Shown: positions 44,001 to 56,786, counted from the stretch's first letter. The stretch is DNA of 64,000 bases from Sporobolomyces roseus (GCA_016617785.1 JADILM010000003.1:2232001-2296000), one strand, 5' to 3'. The notes: generated from the letters alone by a model not told the origin. Translations and numbers: made by a program.

Positions 44001-45963
44001 CTACTCCTCCTTCTCCCGTCAAACACAACATTTCGACCTCGAGAATGTCACCTCCTCCTGTTCCATCTCGCTCGTCGGCCCCTCGCGCACCGACTTCTCG
44101 CAGTCGGCCGACTAGTCAGCAGTCACCAACGAAAGGACAGCTCAACACGACTTTCAAGATGCCTCGACCTGAGAGTACGCTTTCATCCGGAACTGGCAAT
44201 TCGACAGCTTCAATTTCACTGCCGGATGGACGTCCTCCGAGCTCGTTGAGGATCAAGGGACAACGCTCTTCGCCTCAGACGAGATTTGGACAAGCTGGCC
44301 ATCGTCCTTCGCTTTCCCTCTCTTCGATCATGCGATCCCCTTCTCCCACTCCCCGCAGTCTGCCGCCTCCTTTACCTTCAGCCACCTCGACAACGCCGAT
44401 CGATCTATCTCCTCCTCGCACGCCTTACGAACGACCTCGAACCGCTCTCGGAACCGATCGACCTCCTACTTCTTACTATTTCGACGAGGACCTATTAAAT
44501 GAGGAGGACTTCATCTTACCGAGGAGAAACAGTTTGAGTGATCTTCGTATTCCCGCGAGAATCACGAATGCGCAGAAGAAGATTGAGGAGGATCTCGAAC
44601 GAGTGAAACAGTTTGCGAAGGGAATCGAAGGTACGTCGATAACTTCATGCAATCTCGCATTCAGAAACTGATTACGTCGAGTGCAACGAGTACAGATCTC
44701 AAAGCGCTTCGTCGACAATACGAACAACTCGTTGAGATCTTTGTCGAACCTCCTTCACTCGACCACTCTACTCCTCGACGATCGATGGATCTCTCCGCTG
44801 TTCCCGTCAACAGCAAAGTCAGTCAAGGGATTCGACGAGTCGAGATAGACTATTCGCAATGGTGGGAACAAGCGAAAACTTTGATCGATCTCGGAGACGG
44901 CAAACCCCAGCAAGCTCAGCGCACCTCTCCCGGCACTCTCGCAAGTCGGAGAGATCGTTGTGTGTCGATGGCACCGGAGTCGAGTCCTTCGAAAAGCTCG
45001 CAACGATTGAGCGCTGTTTCAGGATCAGAGACTGAAACTGAGGAAACCTACTCCCTCGTTCTGAACTCGATGTCTTCGAGACCGGGAGGACTCCTACGGA
45101 GCTTGACTGAAGGTGGGAAAGAGACCAGACCAGGGATCCCGAGGATGCCGAGTGCTTCATCGATCGAAACGGAGGCGAGCGTTGGAGCGAGGCAGAGGGA
45201 AATGCTTCGAGGAGTTCTCGCACCGGCGCTCAAAGGCGCATCTCTACCTTCGAGAGGTCCTCCTTCACCTCGACCAGGTCTCGCTGTACTCGCTAGAATT
45301 GACACGAATCTCGAAGATCCACCTCGAACTCCTCCCCTAACTTCCCCTACGAAACGACCACCCTTCTCTCTTCAGTACCCTTCTTCCTCTACTTCGATCC
45401 GACAGAAGCCTAACAACAATCGACGGGTCAGTCGTGTCGGAGTCTCCGGGATTCGAGAATTCCTCCTTCGCCTTCGAACCCGGGCGACCCAAGAACTCGC
45501 CAACTCGGTTGGCAGCCTTCCTCCTTCCTCCGATTCAACTCCAGCTCCTTCTTCCATCATATCTGCACCTCCTCGTCGCTCTGTGTCGGACCCATCGACT
45601 CGTCCTACAACTCCTTCTCACTCTCGTCGACCGACTCCTTCCTCTCTTCTTCAGCACGTCGCCGCTTCCGCTTCCGAATCTTCATCTCGTCATCGATCAC
45701 ACTCGATGAGCTCAGAAGAAGACTGGGATGCAGATATGTCACCACCTCGCAATTCACTCATTGAAATCGACCATCCCTCCTCTTCCTCTTCCCTTCGTCG
45801 AGGTCGAACAGTCAGTGCCGGACGCCCTTCCACTCCCGGTACCGCTAGGAAGGAGATGATGATCTTGACGACGGACAACATGCCTCAATTGCTCGACAAG
45901 GTCAAGGAGGTGCAGGAAAGATGCGAGAACTGCATCGACATCTTGAAAGGATTGACTCTGTAG
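41020..45963 (+). CDS. Large Ser/Pro-rich disordered protein with SWDDDF/DWDAD motifs, possible septation-network scaffold
   Basis: Exons 41020-41320, 41394-44630 and 44696-45963 join in frame (about 1,601 residues). An acidic motif TSESWDDDFLFQ lies near residue 106, and a second, EEDWDADMSPP, near the C-terminus. Between them is a very long Ser/Pro/Arg disordered stretch, then a structured part: DLKALRRQYEQLVEIFVEPP, QGIRRVEIDYSQWWEQAKTL, IDLGDG. The end MPQLLDKVKEVQERCENCID is helical. Acidic W-D-D motifs of this kind occur in fungal septation-initiation proteins such as Byr4 (also in this window), but I cannot assign an ortholog. ATG 41047 is an alternative start. Confidence 0.7.
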
Positions 45964-47795
45964 TACTCCTCATCCTTTCCTCCACTTGCTTTACTGTTTC
46001 TTGTATCTACTATGCACACTGCGCTTTTCTCGTTCGGCACTCGCAACTCGCAATACTTCTCGTTCTTTTCTCATTTCGAGCCCCTTGCGAGAGCTTGCTA
46101 TCTGCTCCCACAATCTGCATGAGTGCAGCTAGCGATCTGAAGGCAGAAATCCAGCGTCTCCTTGCTTTCTGCGATAATTTAAGCCAAATCAAAGCGCGGT
46201 AAAAGATGCTTCGTCTCGTCGCTTCCCCTCTCGAGCGCTTCATTCGGTTTCGCGCTTCTCAGCACGAGTTAGCCTTCGAAACGACGAGCCTGCGTGATCG
46301 CAGTCTCGGCAACACGGTAGCTAGGTCGAGGTCGACTTGAAACGGAACGTTGCGAAATGCACTTGTTCGTTATCGGTTTGAAGGATACTTGCGAAGTCTC
46401 TTCTGATCAGGTAGCCAACCAGACTCTCACGGACGCCAGACTCTGCACGACCTGCACACTCAGCGCAAGAGAGCTCGTCCGACGTGAGATACGGTTTTCC
46501 TGCACGAGGTCTTTTCCTTTTGCAGCTACGACACCCTTTCGCTTCCACCTCTATCCCCCTCAAACGTCGTTTCATGGGCTCTATCAAACTCTGAGATCCT
46601 CATGCTCCGAGAGTAAGCTAGTTTGTGCAGGAAAGAAGTTCGACAAATTTCAGATTGGTTCGTTCTGCGATTCCGTCGCAACGTCTACTTTCTCACTTTC
46701 CCCTTCACCCGCTCATTCGAACGCACTTGAGACGTCAAATAGATGGAATCTTACGTCGACCGGCCGAAGAACAAGTGGAAGGAAGAGTGACGTGAGGGAT
46801 CGACGAAACCAAGGTCGGAAGGGGAAGGAGGAAGGTAAAGAACACTAGATGTCTGACGTCTTGTACTTTGAGCGGACGGAGTAGAGAAATGCAGCTTGTG
46901 CTGGGGTACGTTGCGCGTGAGAGGCGGGGAGTATAGGGCAGAAATGACTGGTTGCGAAGGTGTCGAGAACTTTCGACGTAGCTGGACCGCATGAGCTGCA
47001 TCTTCTACTTCGGCGAGTCTCGACGTCAACTATCGACGTCAACGATAATAGAATCGGACGGCTCAGAGAAGCAAGCTATCGAGGCGAACCTGCGACTTCG
47101 TGCGAAAGAAATTTGATCTCATCTTGCGAAGTGAGGTACGGAAGGAGACAAGACTTCCCTTCGGTTGACAGTTGAACGACGACGTGTACGATAAACGAGG
47201 AAAGTGATGAGAAACACAAACAAAGTGTCAATTTCAAGACCGTCGTGCGAAGTCGACTGAGACAAACGAAGTAGAGCGAAGGTGAAGCCCTGCAACTCGC
47301 ACAAAGGAGTTCGTCGAGTGTTTGTAGCCCATAAACAGGTAGAAACGAGGTGAACAAGTTTAGCGTTCGAAACCAAGTCGAATCGAAATCAGCGAACTTG
47401 CGAGGCAACTTTCCCCCCCCTCTCTCTAGTTCCCCTCACACCCTCGTCTCTCCACATCCGAAGAGCAAGGTGAGTATTCTCGCTCGTATAGCTCTACATG
47501 TATCCGACTAACGCTACTCGTCTGTTTCACAAGTCTAAATTCGAAGACAAGGACTCCTCCTAAATTCCCCCTCCTCGGTACCTCAACTTCTACTCGTACT
47601 TCCTCGAGAGTAGCTGTACAGTACTCGCACTACTCTACAAGGACTTTCTACACTAGTCTCTGCAAGACGCGAGCCCCTCAACTCTCATCTCCCAGCCGCT
47701 TGATCTGCTTACATTCACCTCCAATCTCCTTTCCAACAAACAACAACAACACCTCGCAATCAAGCTGATTTTACGGATACAGTCAGGTTCAAGTA
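45964..47795. promoter_or_regulatory. Long intergenic region upstream of the SFP1-like gene
   Basis: About 1.8 kb, the longest gene-free stretch. It carries a cluster of ACGTC motifs (46564-47041) and, near 47470, AGCAAGGTGAGT, which looks like the donor of a leader intron ending before the ATG at 47796. The open frame 46357-46848 lacks recognisable content. Confidence 0.45.
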
Positions 47796-50172
47796 ATGCC
47801 GGCTCCAGTATCGATAGCTAGGCGTGATGCTGCCTTCTCTCCCGAGTGAGTCCATCAACTCATTACCTCTCTCATTCCCCTAAACCCGCTTGTTCGATTC
47901 GACCGCATTTGACCCGGGTATCACACCTGGATTGTGTGGTTTGCATCAAGCATCAATGAGGATCATTTCGAGGTTACGACGCCTTGTATGATCGAAATTT
48001 GTGGCAATCCGCTCAATAAATTGGCCGACTCGTTTTAGCCTGATTCTCGGACATCTCCATCGACTGCACTATCATCGGAGACTCTACTGGTGCACATCGT
48101 ACTGATTCCATCGTTGTATTGCTTACTCCCCGCAGTCCCTCTCGTTCTCCACTCCTTCACCCCGCCATGTCGACGTCCCTCTCTAAATCGTTCGGCTTCA
48201 ACTCTCCCTTCTCCCTTTCCGCCATGTCGACCTCCCTGAAAGACCTCTCTTCCTCTCCCGGTTTCTCCTCGATGGCCATGTCACTCGGCCGCTCTTTCGA
48301 AGAAAGGCCTCGCATCGAGGCGCAGTTCTTCAAGAACTTTACCTGTTGTGGACTCGACCTACAAGATCTTCACGGTCTGCTCGAGCACTTTGAAGAGTGC
48401 CACGTTCAATTCGAGGACGACCGCTCGACTGATGGAGGAATGGATGGTGTCGACATGGAGGGGGAAAGCGAAGGAACTATTTCGGGACCTCCATCTCCTC
48501 GGTTACTCGCAGCTGGAACTCATCGAGGGGTCTTTGAAGTCAAGAAGTCGGCACTCGGGGAGACGTCGTTCGAAGCGCCGGATTCGCCAGCAGGTCATCT
48601 CGACGGAGGAATGGAATTAGATATGGAGATGGGTGATGACGACGAAGCGAGCTCTCCCAGTTCTTCCGCCGAATCATCTCACTCTCAAACTATCAACCCT
48701 CAGAACTTGACCTCTTTCGACAACTCGACCATCTCCCTCGGACGTTCAGGAAGTCAAAAGAAGAAGCAAAACCAATTCACTACTACTCCGATCGACACGA
48801 CCCAAGGCATTCAACCTTCTCTCGTCGCTTTCGACCCACTCGGTTCTCGCAAGACGAACGGTTTCACTCCTCCCGCTTCCGAATTACCTCGATCCGAGAA
48901 ACAGACGAGTCCCTCAGATCCCCTCAGCTTCACTCCCGCCGGTACCGTCAATCCCGCTCAAGCTCTCAATCCAACTGGTGTCAATCCCGGAATCGGTGGA
49001 CTCGCTCCTTCCCTCCTCTTCAACGGATCTACGACGAACACTCCCAATTCTCTCTCCCTTACCTCTCCCTCCGGCGCTTTCGACGACGATATTCACATCG
49101 AACCGGTACAAGAGACGGATGATGAAGAGGATGAGGATGATACGGATGATGATGATGAGAATCACGACTCGAACTTCAATCGACATCCCGCTTTCGTCGC
49201 TCCTCCCGTTTCTTCCCTTCCTCCGATTCCAAATAGCATCCCCACCATTCCCGCAAACCCAAATCCGAATAAACCTCACACTAGACCTCGCAAACCTTCC
49301 GCTACTACTCTCTCACCAAACTCCGGAGGACCCCTTCCTCATCTCCCTCCCTCCCAAATGCCCGTCCTGAATCCGAATGATCGTGCAACTATCACTGCCC
49401 TCGCCCATACGACTCTCAAGGATCCTATGCAAACTGCTGCTGCGATCGCCGCTCTCGGACCCAACTCTCTCGCCGCGTTACCTACCGCTCTTCACCCTCT
49501 CGGACAAGGAGTTCAAATCTCTCCTTCCGGTCGACCGTATACCCCACCGAGTGAGAAACCCTTCAAATGTACGATACCCGGTTGCGAGAAATCGTACAAA
49601 CAACAGAACGGGTTGAAGTATCATCGATTACACGGACACTGTGGAGAGAAGAACGCTCAAGCACAAGCTTATCAGTTGCAACAACAACAAGCAGCTCTCG
49701 TCGCTCAGGAACGACAACAGCAACAACAGATTCAACAGCAAATAGCAGCTCAGCAGCAGGCTCAGCAAGCGTATTATTGGGCTACTCAAGGGGGAGGTGC
49801 GACGGGAGAAAAGATCGAGGGGAAACCTTATGTGTGTCATGTCGCTAGTTGTGGGAAACGGTATAAGAAGTAAGTCGAATCTCTATGACCTCGTTCGTTC
49901 TCGTCACTGATCGCTCTTTCGCTTTCTTTAGCATGAATGGACTTCGATATCATTATCAACATTCGGGAGCTCACGGTGCACTCGGTTTGCAAATGCTCGC
50001 ACAAGGTTGTCACCCTCCTCCGATGTATCCACCAGGTCACAAGCGTTCTCACCAACTCCAACAAACCTACATTCCCGGTTCGACCTCTTCCTCCCGAGCG
50101 AGCAGTCCAGCACACAGTCACTCGAGAGCAGGAAGTCCGAATTATCACGGTATTCGAATGGGATTCAACTAG
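47796..50172 (+). CDS. SFP1: SFP1-like C2H2 zinc-finger transcription factor
   Basis: Exons 47796-47845, 48136-49869 and 49932-50172 join in frame (674 residues). In yeasts Sfp1 controls ribosome-biogenesis genes and cell size in response to nutrients. The N-terminal domain IEAQFFKNFTCCGLDLQDLH with LLEHFEECH is the degenerate zinc-finger block of fungal Sfp1. An acidic, Ser-rich middle follows (DDDIHIE, EEDEDDTDDDDE). Two C-terminal fingers: CTIPGCEKSYKQQNGLKYH and, split by the last intron, CHVASCGKRYKN-MNGLRYHYQHSGAH. A glutamine-rich linker (about 49675-49770) separates them. The 290-base first intron is long for this window; MSTSLSK at 48168 is an alternative start. Confidence 0.88.
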
Positions 50173-50863
50173 ACGCCTTTCCTTTTTCATTTCGACTTGT
50201 ATCAACGATAGATCGCCCTCTTCTTCGCACTTCTTTTCGACCGGTTCGGATTCCATCACTTCCTCTTCTTGCACTTCTTATTCTTCCCTAAACTTCGCCT
50301 CAATTGTTGCCTCTCTATTACCACCGTACTTCTCTCCTTTCTCTTTCCTTTTTAGATTTTCTCTCGATTGATACACTTTCTTCCATCCCTCTCTATACAA
50401 AGTTTCTCTGTACTTCTTCTCTATTAATTTCACTCCTTTCTATATTCACACTCGTCGTTCACACAACTTCTTCCTCCTCTTGTTCTCCCCTCTCTCTATC
50501 TTTCGTTTTCGTGACTTTCGACTACTTTACTCTTTCATTGTTGCTGTAAACAGTTGCTTTCATTCTCTACCTCACACAGATCGCCTCTCAGAACAATTAT
50601 ATGCAGAGGTTCAAGCGAGCAACTCGAAGTTGTTGAGGATTCTTCAGTTTTTTTGTCCTCTACACCCCTCCCTCAACTTCGCACGACCTCATCTCAGCGA
50701 GACAGAATACTTCACAATTCCATTACCTGTCGAGAGCTATTGGCTACCGTCAGATCCCTCTCTCTCTCTTCTTTCGAAACCCCACATGCTTCATCTCCTC
50801 ACGCCTTTCCTCCCTTTCTACAGCCATCTAGCTGCCCATTCTACCTCTCCGGGTAAATTAAAG
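50173..50863. other. Pyrimidine-rich region, SFP1 3' flank and F-box gene promoter
   Basis: About 690 bases, strongly T/C-rich on the plus strand through 50550. No gene and no CCGCGG element seen. Confidence 0.4.
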
Positions 50864-51970
50864 ATGTCCATCCTTGATCTCCCGCCGGAGCTACTCTCCG
50901 AGATTCTCTCCCTCACCGTCAGCAACTCGCCCTCTCTAGGTCGATCCGAATACCTCACAAAGATCAGGATACTCCTCTCATTCTCACTAGTACGTCGTCA
51001 GTGGACATTAGTCGCTCAAGAGCTCTTACAAAGGGAAGTTTGGATTAGCGGTAGGAGGCCGAATCAGATGAAACGGAAAGCGGAAAGAATCGTCGCGAGT
51101 CAAGTCAAGGGTACTCGATATTTGACAGTACAGGGTGGGATTGAAATGCTCTTGGGTATTACAGGGACGGAGAAATGGAAGGGAGTTACTTATTTGAAGA
51201 ACACCGCTGATTTGGCATTCGGACCAACGAAAATGGAACTCTTCGCACAACACTTCCCTAGTGAGCTCCCTTATCTTGTTTGATGACATCACAGCTGATA
51301 CAAGTGCTGAGTAGACCTCCGCACGCTATCGCTCGAATCTGCTCGCTTCACGATCGAATCCATTCCCTCCTCCCTTTCTTTCCCTCATCTTCGCCGACTC
51401 GTCCTCCCCGGCACCTTCTCCGATGCTCGTCGCCCCTGCGTCGACGCTTCCCTCCCTTTACTACAACTACTCTTCTCTCCCTCTTGCCTGCCCAACCTGA
51501 TCCATCTCGCCTGCGACGTCGCTTTCTCTTCACACGATTTCATCCTCGTCTTTTCCGGGATTTTACCTCAAATCAAATCACTCTCGATCCGGGATGTATT
51601 CAGTCTCACGACGGAAGAGAGCTATAGGGCACTGTTCGAGCGGGCAAAGAAGTTGAGCCATCTAGCGGTGGATTGGGTCGAGGAATCGAATCAAAGTCTT
51701 TCGAGATTCTTCGAGACGAACACGATGATTCCGGTCAACCTCGACACGCTACATCTCGATAGTGATCTCGTCGCTGATGACTGGGATTTTGGAGATCAGT
51801 TACTCGAGATTGCGGATGGGAGATCCGAGATCTTCAAGATTAAAGAGGTTATCATTCACGGGGTGAGGCAGAGTGAGTATTTCCATTCGAGGTTCGACTA
51901 CACATGGGGTATGGGCATGGCACCGTTCGAGGACTTTGACGGGAGTTACAAGAGACTGGAGAAGTGTTGA
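50864..51970 (+). CDS. F-box/LRR family protein
   Basis: Exons 50864-51260 and 51315-51970 (350 residues). F-box: SILDLPPELLSEILSLTV and FSLVRRQWTLVAQELLQREVW. The phase-1 intron splits FPN-LRTLSLES. LRR-like units: LSFPHLRRLVLPGTF, LPNLIHLACDV, LPQIKSLSIRDV, KLSHLAVDW, LDTLHLDSD. End: EVIIHGVRQ, MAPFEDFDGSY plus a short KRLEKC tail. Intact and not part of the inverted duplication. Its F-box is closest in wording to the copies at 17.1 and 37.5 kb. Likely an SCF substrate receptor; the target is unknown. Confidence 0.87.
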
Positions 51971-53059
51971 CGAATCTCTCGAGTTCTTTGCGAGGGAGTG
52001 AGGTGAGCTGCTTTCGTCCTGTCTCTCGGTTGCTCGTCTCGTCGTCTTGACTGAAAATGTATCTGCAAGGACCTTAGCTCGATGTGAATGCAGGACTCAG
52101 GCTAGTCTGGGAGAAAGGTTTGTACCAATTCTCTGCGAAAGAGAATCGACATTTTCTACTTCTGCCCGGGAACTTTGCTTCTATACTTCTGATCAACTCA
52201 CTAGTGGACCAGTGCGTATCGCTTTTCTCTTTGACGAGTTACGAAATCTGATGTCTCTGAAATTCTCTCTCTCAGAAGCGCTTCCCTCCAAAACTTTCCC
52301 TCTCCTTTCTCTCTTCCCTCACCCACCTCAACTCGTAAGTCTCCAACATCACTACAAGCGACAAAGGACAAGACGAATTTTACGCTGGCACCCGTCGTAA
52401 CGCTCCCAATTTATTGCTCTCTTCTCTCGCTGGCTTGGTTTACTCCTCGTCAGTGGGAAGAGAGTAGGGAGCTAAGCCGATAAAAACTGCATAATCCAGG
52501 AGCTTCGCGGCCCTGGCTCGGATCCTTCAATCATCTAGCACTGTTCAGAGGAGAACGATGAACTGACTTTTTTTCGTTCTTTGTTCGCTAGGTAATTCTT
52601 CAAGCTCTCGGCAATTTAGGATGGGATTAATAGGATCTAGTGATGCGCAATTCACTTTACAACCATCTTTAGAAGCGTTTCCTTTCCGTGAGATGTGAGA
52701 GGCTAGAGAGCGTTTTCGTTGGAGAAGACTCTCAACAGTGTCAGGCCTCGCTACTACCCTTGAGCAACGCAGATACATCTCCTTCTATTACTGTTCTACA
52801 ACTCTAGCCTGCCCTTTTCAGACTCGCGAGAAGTTGAATCTGAGTCGTTCAATGTTTCTCTTTCTCCTCGCTTTCCTTCTCTCCTCACACTCCCCCAATT
52901 CCGGGTTCTGCTCTTACTCTACGCGATCACAAAGACCACCATACGACCCCACTAGCCCGCGACCTCTACCCGTTGCAAGTTCGCTCAACGTCATCGCCTC
53001 CTCTCCTTCCTTCTCTCCTTCCTTATCTCCCTCACATCACAGTCTTACACTCAGAGAGT
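51971..53059. other. Intergenic region upstream of the Rab18-like gene
   Basis: About 1.1 kb without a supported gene. CT-rich blocks near 52260-52330 and 52840-53050 look like promoter/leader sequence. Short open frames in both strands have no motifs. Confidence 0.4.
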
Positions 53060-54586
53060 ATGGCTACACAATCAAACTACTCAACAGCTTCACCGACAGC
53101 TACTCCAAGTTTCGGAAACTTGTCGGATCCTCCTACTACTTTGAAATTACTCGTCATTGGTAAATTACCCACCTTCTATTCACTCAGTTGGTGTGGAAGG
53201 GACAGACAGGATAGTCAGATTTGCTATAGGGGTATAGAGTGCGGAACTGGCTTGATAGGGAAGCAGGGGAAGCTGCAGAGGGAAGAAAGGGGAGATCGCC
53301 GTGCACCTTCCATAGCTCTCTGGGATAGAGGGAGAACGAACGCAGGTGTCGGAAATCAGGAGTGAATGCTTCAGAGCGATCTACTGTCCTCTCGTGTTAA
53401 GCCTGCTGGAAGTTACCTCGTTTCGCCCCCACCTACTTTTCGAAACATTCCTGTCTTTTACTCTCATTCAACTCTCACCCGACTCTCCTGCACGCTGTAC
53501 TGACACTCAAACCCTTTAAATATGGTATAGGTGCTTCGAGTGTAGGGAAATCATCGTTACTCTTGAGGTTCACGGATGAAACTTTCTTATCTCCTGAAGA
53601 AACTTCTGGTGAGTTCGAACGGAACCAGCTAGTCTCTGTCTTCCATGCTGACTCGTGTATTCTCATCCGATCCACAGCTACGATCGGAGTTGATTTCAAG
53701 GTCAAAGTGGTAGAAAGGAAGAATCGTCGTTGGAAATTGTCAATTTGGGTGCGCGACCATCATTTGACACGAAATCGCTGCGTCCATCGCTAACAAGCTC
53801 CTCGTGTTGTCGAGGTATGGTTTGTCACAGGATACGGCAGGTCAAGAACGGTTCCGAACTCTCACTTCTTCCTATTATCGAGGAGCACAAGGAGTGATTC
53901 TCGGTACGCTTTCGTCTCTTCTCTTCCCTCGCTCTTCGACTTAGTTCTCTCCCACTAACTCTCGCACCCCGTCTATAGTGTATGATATTACTGCACGAGA
54001 CACGTTTGATTCTCTCGCCTCATGGATCTCGGAACTCGACACCTTTGCGGGAACTGGACCTGCTTCAAGAGAAGTTGTCAGGATGATTGTCGGAAACAAG
54101 GTGGACAAAGAGTTTGGGAGGGTTGTGAGCACCGAGGAAGGAGAGGCGTTTGCGAAGAGTAGGAATCCTCCTTGGTTATTCGTGAGTCGTGGAACTTTGT
54201 GCGATCTTGTTCTGAAGGCAGCGCTGATCATCTGACCTCCTGACCCACAGATGGAATGCTCTGCGAAGAAGGGAGGAGAGGATATCTCGGGTGATGCTGG
54301 AATCTTTGGGAAAGTCGTTGATCGAGTACGTTTGAACTCTCCCTCACTTCTGTCTCTCAGATTCTCTTACGAACTCTTACTGACTCTACCTCCTCGCTCC
54401 ACTCAGATTGTTGATACTCCTTCGCTCTACACGAAATCTCTCCAACAACCGACAACTTCGAATGGGGCAGGCAAGAAACGAGCGGATGGAGGGAAAGCAC
54501 CACCCGGTGGATTCCCTGGAGGACGACAGACGGTCAGTCTCGACGACGAGATGAGCGGAGAGGGAGGAAGCTGGTGCGCTTGCTAG
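53060..54586 (+). CDS. RAB18: Rab18-type small GTPase
   Basis: Seven exons: 53060-53159, 53531-53608, 53678-53748, 53831-53903, 53979-54181, 54251-54325 and 54407-54586 (259 residues). All G motifs are present: P-loop GASSVGKSS (split by intron 1), switch [31 protein letters not shown], and ECSAKK. The [20 protein letters not shown] start and [20 protein letters not shown] point to Rab18, which acts at ER and lipid droplets. It ends in CAC, a CXC double-geranylgeranylation site. A Gly/Lys-rich hypervariable tail precedes it. Intron 1 is unusually long here (371 bases). The N-terminal 25 residues are a Ser/Thr-rich extension. Confidence 0.93.
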
Positions 54587-55087
54587 GCGATATCACGAAG
54601 ATATGCGAACGATTTCGTTTTTCGCTCCTTCCCACCTTCTCGGTCTTCGACTTTCGCTCGACCTCGTTTCGATTCCTTGTACCTACTCCTTACTCCCCTT
54701 TCGCTGATATCGACATTATACCTCTCTCTCCCCTCCCTCACGATTCTACATATTCTCTCGCTTTCCTCTTGTACTTTCTATCACTCTTTCGACTTTCTCT
54801 ACCCTATGACTGAATTCTCTCTTCACGCTTATTTCGATATATCTCTTCTTCTAATCCGCTAGTACTACTTCACATGACCATGTTTTCACTTTCCTCCTCT
54901 CTGGTTTGAGTTCGATTCTCGTTTGACCTTGAGCGAGCTATGATCGCTTGTTTCGTTGTAATTATCTCGTTCGTCTCAACTCTTCAGATGATGCGAACGT
55001 GAAGAAGAAGTTACGAGTACAGACAAGGGCAATCTATCGTCAACGAGTACGGAACAAAAGAATGAAATCGCAAAACAAAACTGATCT
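54587..55087. other. Intergenic region, convergent 3' ends of Rab18 and an F-box gene
   Basis: About 500 bases, T/C-rich on the plus strand, holding the two 3' flanks. No gene seen. Confidence 0.4.
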
Positions 55088-56255
55088 TTATCTACCGTCA
55101 AACCCCTCCCAAGGTAGCTCTGTGTATTCCCTCCATTCATACCGGTCTACCTCAATCTCCGGGCAGAGTCTCCTCACAACTTCCTTGGAGATTTTGTAGA
55201 GTACGATTCTTCCGATAATGACATCTCGATTCTGCCGCCTGCGTAGCTTGTCTATCCACCGCAGCTGTTTCCTCGAATAGTGAAAGAACGTCAGGTGAAG
55301 CGATTCTAGCTCGAACAGGACATGTTTGGGGAAGAGCTGCCACAGGACTCGATTGGTGTCTCCGACCTGAACTGCGAGGTGTTGAAGGTTCGAGTGTTGA
55401 GTTACGCGATGAAGAGCTTTGCTTGGTTCATCCCAGCAGTCCTCAATCCTGTAGCATCGGAGAGCAAGAGTGGTGATTTGGTCGTTGAGGGATACCATGA
55501 CTTCGTCGATTCGCTCGAGGTCCTCGAAATCATCCAGTTCCATGTAGCCGAATGAGTCGTACTCCCATGCGAGGTGCCTGAGATTGGGCATGTGTTGTGT
55601 CCGAAAGAGCTTGTAGTCGTCGCCATCGCGAGTGCCGGGCGCGGGATTTCCCTCAATAGTCAAGCGACGAAGGTTACGCAAGCAGAGCTCCCGGTCGAAT
55701 TGCCTGACCACATAGTCACCGCCCACATGGAGTGTCTCAACGTCTTGATCACGTGCAAGGGCAGTCAGTATGGCGTAACTTGATAAGCACGATGAAGAGA
55801 ATATCCTTACTCGTGAAGCAGGCGAGTTTATCTATTCGGACCGTGCCCAATAGATCGATGACCGTCACGTGCATAGGTCCCGGATACGAGGCAGCGCCTG
55901 CGCTTTTCAGGAATACCGACAGGTTTCCCCAAATCCCGAAATACTTCGTTCGTGGAGACAGTTCCCACTCCTTTCCGTCTGACGATTCACGTTCCTCCAG
56001 TTCAGCAGTATCGATCCACACCTCGAGTTTATTCCGGAGAACTTCTTGCGCAGGAGCCGTCCATTTCCGGTGGACGAGGGTCAGCGCACGAAGATTTCGC
56101 CTCCTCTCGCGATAATCGACATAGATCTGAGTCGGGAGCTCACCTCCAACGAGAGTGAAGATGTCGAGTAAGAGCTCGGGAGGGACGACGAGTGCGACTG
56201 GTAAGAGTTGTTGAGGTAAAGAGGGGAGTTGAGCGGGAGAGGAAGTGAGAGACAT
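55088..56255 (-). CDS. F-box/LRR family protein
   Basis: Exons 55811-56255 and 55088-55743 (366 residues), the longest intact member, with extra residues before the F-box. F-box: VALVVPPELLLDIFTLVGGE and LTLVHRKWTAPAQEVLRNKLEVW. Intron inside FTN-VETLHVGG. LRR-like units: LRRLTIEGNPA, MPNLRHLAWEYD, ITTLALRCY, NLQHLAVQVGD, LESLHLTFF. End: RIVLYKISKEVVRR, YEWREYTELPWEGFDGR. In this copy a Trp-Glu-Gly replaces the usual F-E-D before FDGR. The second-exon acceptor (ATCAAG) is less pyrimidine-rich than usual but keeps the phase. Likely SCF receptor. Confidence 0.85.
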
Positions 56256-56786
56256 GGCGAAAGGAGTTGAGGAGGGAAGGTGAGGTGACGGGGAGAGGAG
56301 GAGTGAAGTGTAAGAGAGAGAAGTGAATCGGTAATCGGAAAGAGGTCGAGAGACCTGTTCAAAGAAACCGAATCAGCGGGAATAGATAGCAAGTGAAGAA
56401 GAGGTAGAGCTCACGTCGAACAGTGAAAAGCGTGTAAAACCTGTCCTTCGCGAACTGGTCAAGTGAGTGACCCCAAGAGTTGACACGACAAGAGTAAGAA
56501 GGAGAAAGAAGAGAGGGGAATCTGATTTCGACTCCCTTGCTTTGAGTGAAAAGGTCCGCGGATTGTCCGAAGCGACCGAGCGACGACGACGACGAGATTA
56601 TCATCGACGAATGAAGGCCTTTTCGAGATCCGGCTACCTGATAAGCGGTCGAATCAAGTGAGGGAAACAAAGGTTGAGATTTCTAGAGTTGAGTTTCGAA
56701 GGTACAGATTGAAAGAGATGGAGAAGAAGTTCTATCTAGTCGGGAAGCCGTTTCAGTGACTAGTATCAGTGTATGCAAAGAAACAG
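56256..56786. promoter_or_regulatory. Region between two minus-strand F-box loci
   Basis: About 530 bases. Upstream region of the F-box gene at 55088-56255, with the CGG-CCGCGG element at 56553-56569 and a (CGA)5-type tract at 56581-56595. Confidence 0.5.
56553..56569 (-). promoter_or_regulatory. CGG-N5-CCGCGG element upstream of the 55.1-56.3 kb F-box gene
   Basis: On the minus strand: CGGACAATCCGCGGACC, preceded by CGTCG repeats and TCGCTT. It lies about 300 bases before the ATG at 56255. The CGG and CCGCGGACC parts match the other copies while the spacer differs, as expected for a bound site. Confidence 0.5.

Noticed and set aside
44696..45963. A possible extra intron (GTCAGT at about 45426) in the last exon of the SWDDDF-motif gene
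   Set aside because: The frame stays open and the acceptor candidates are weak; kept as exon.
46357..46848. 163-codon plus open frame upstream of SFP1
   Set aside because: Composition is unlike a folded or typical disordered protein, and it overlaps the ACGTC cluster; more likely non-coding.
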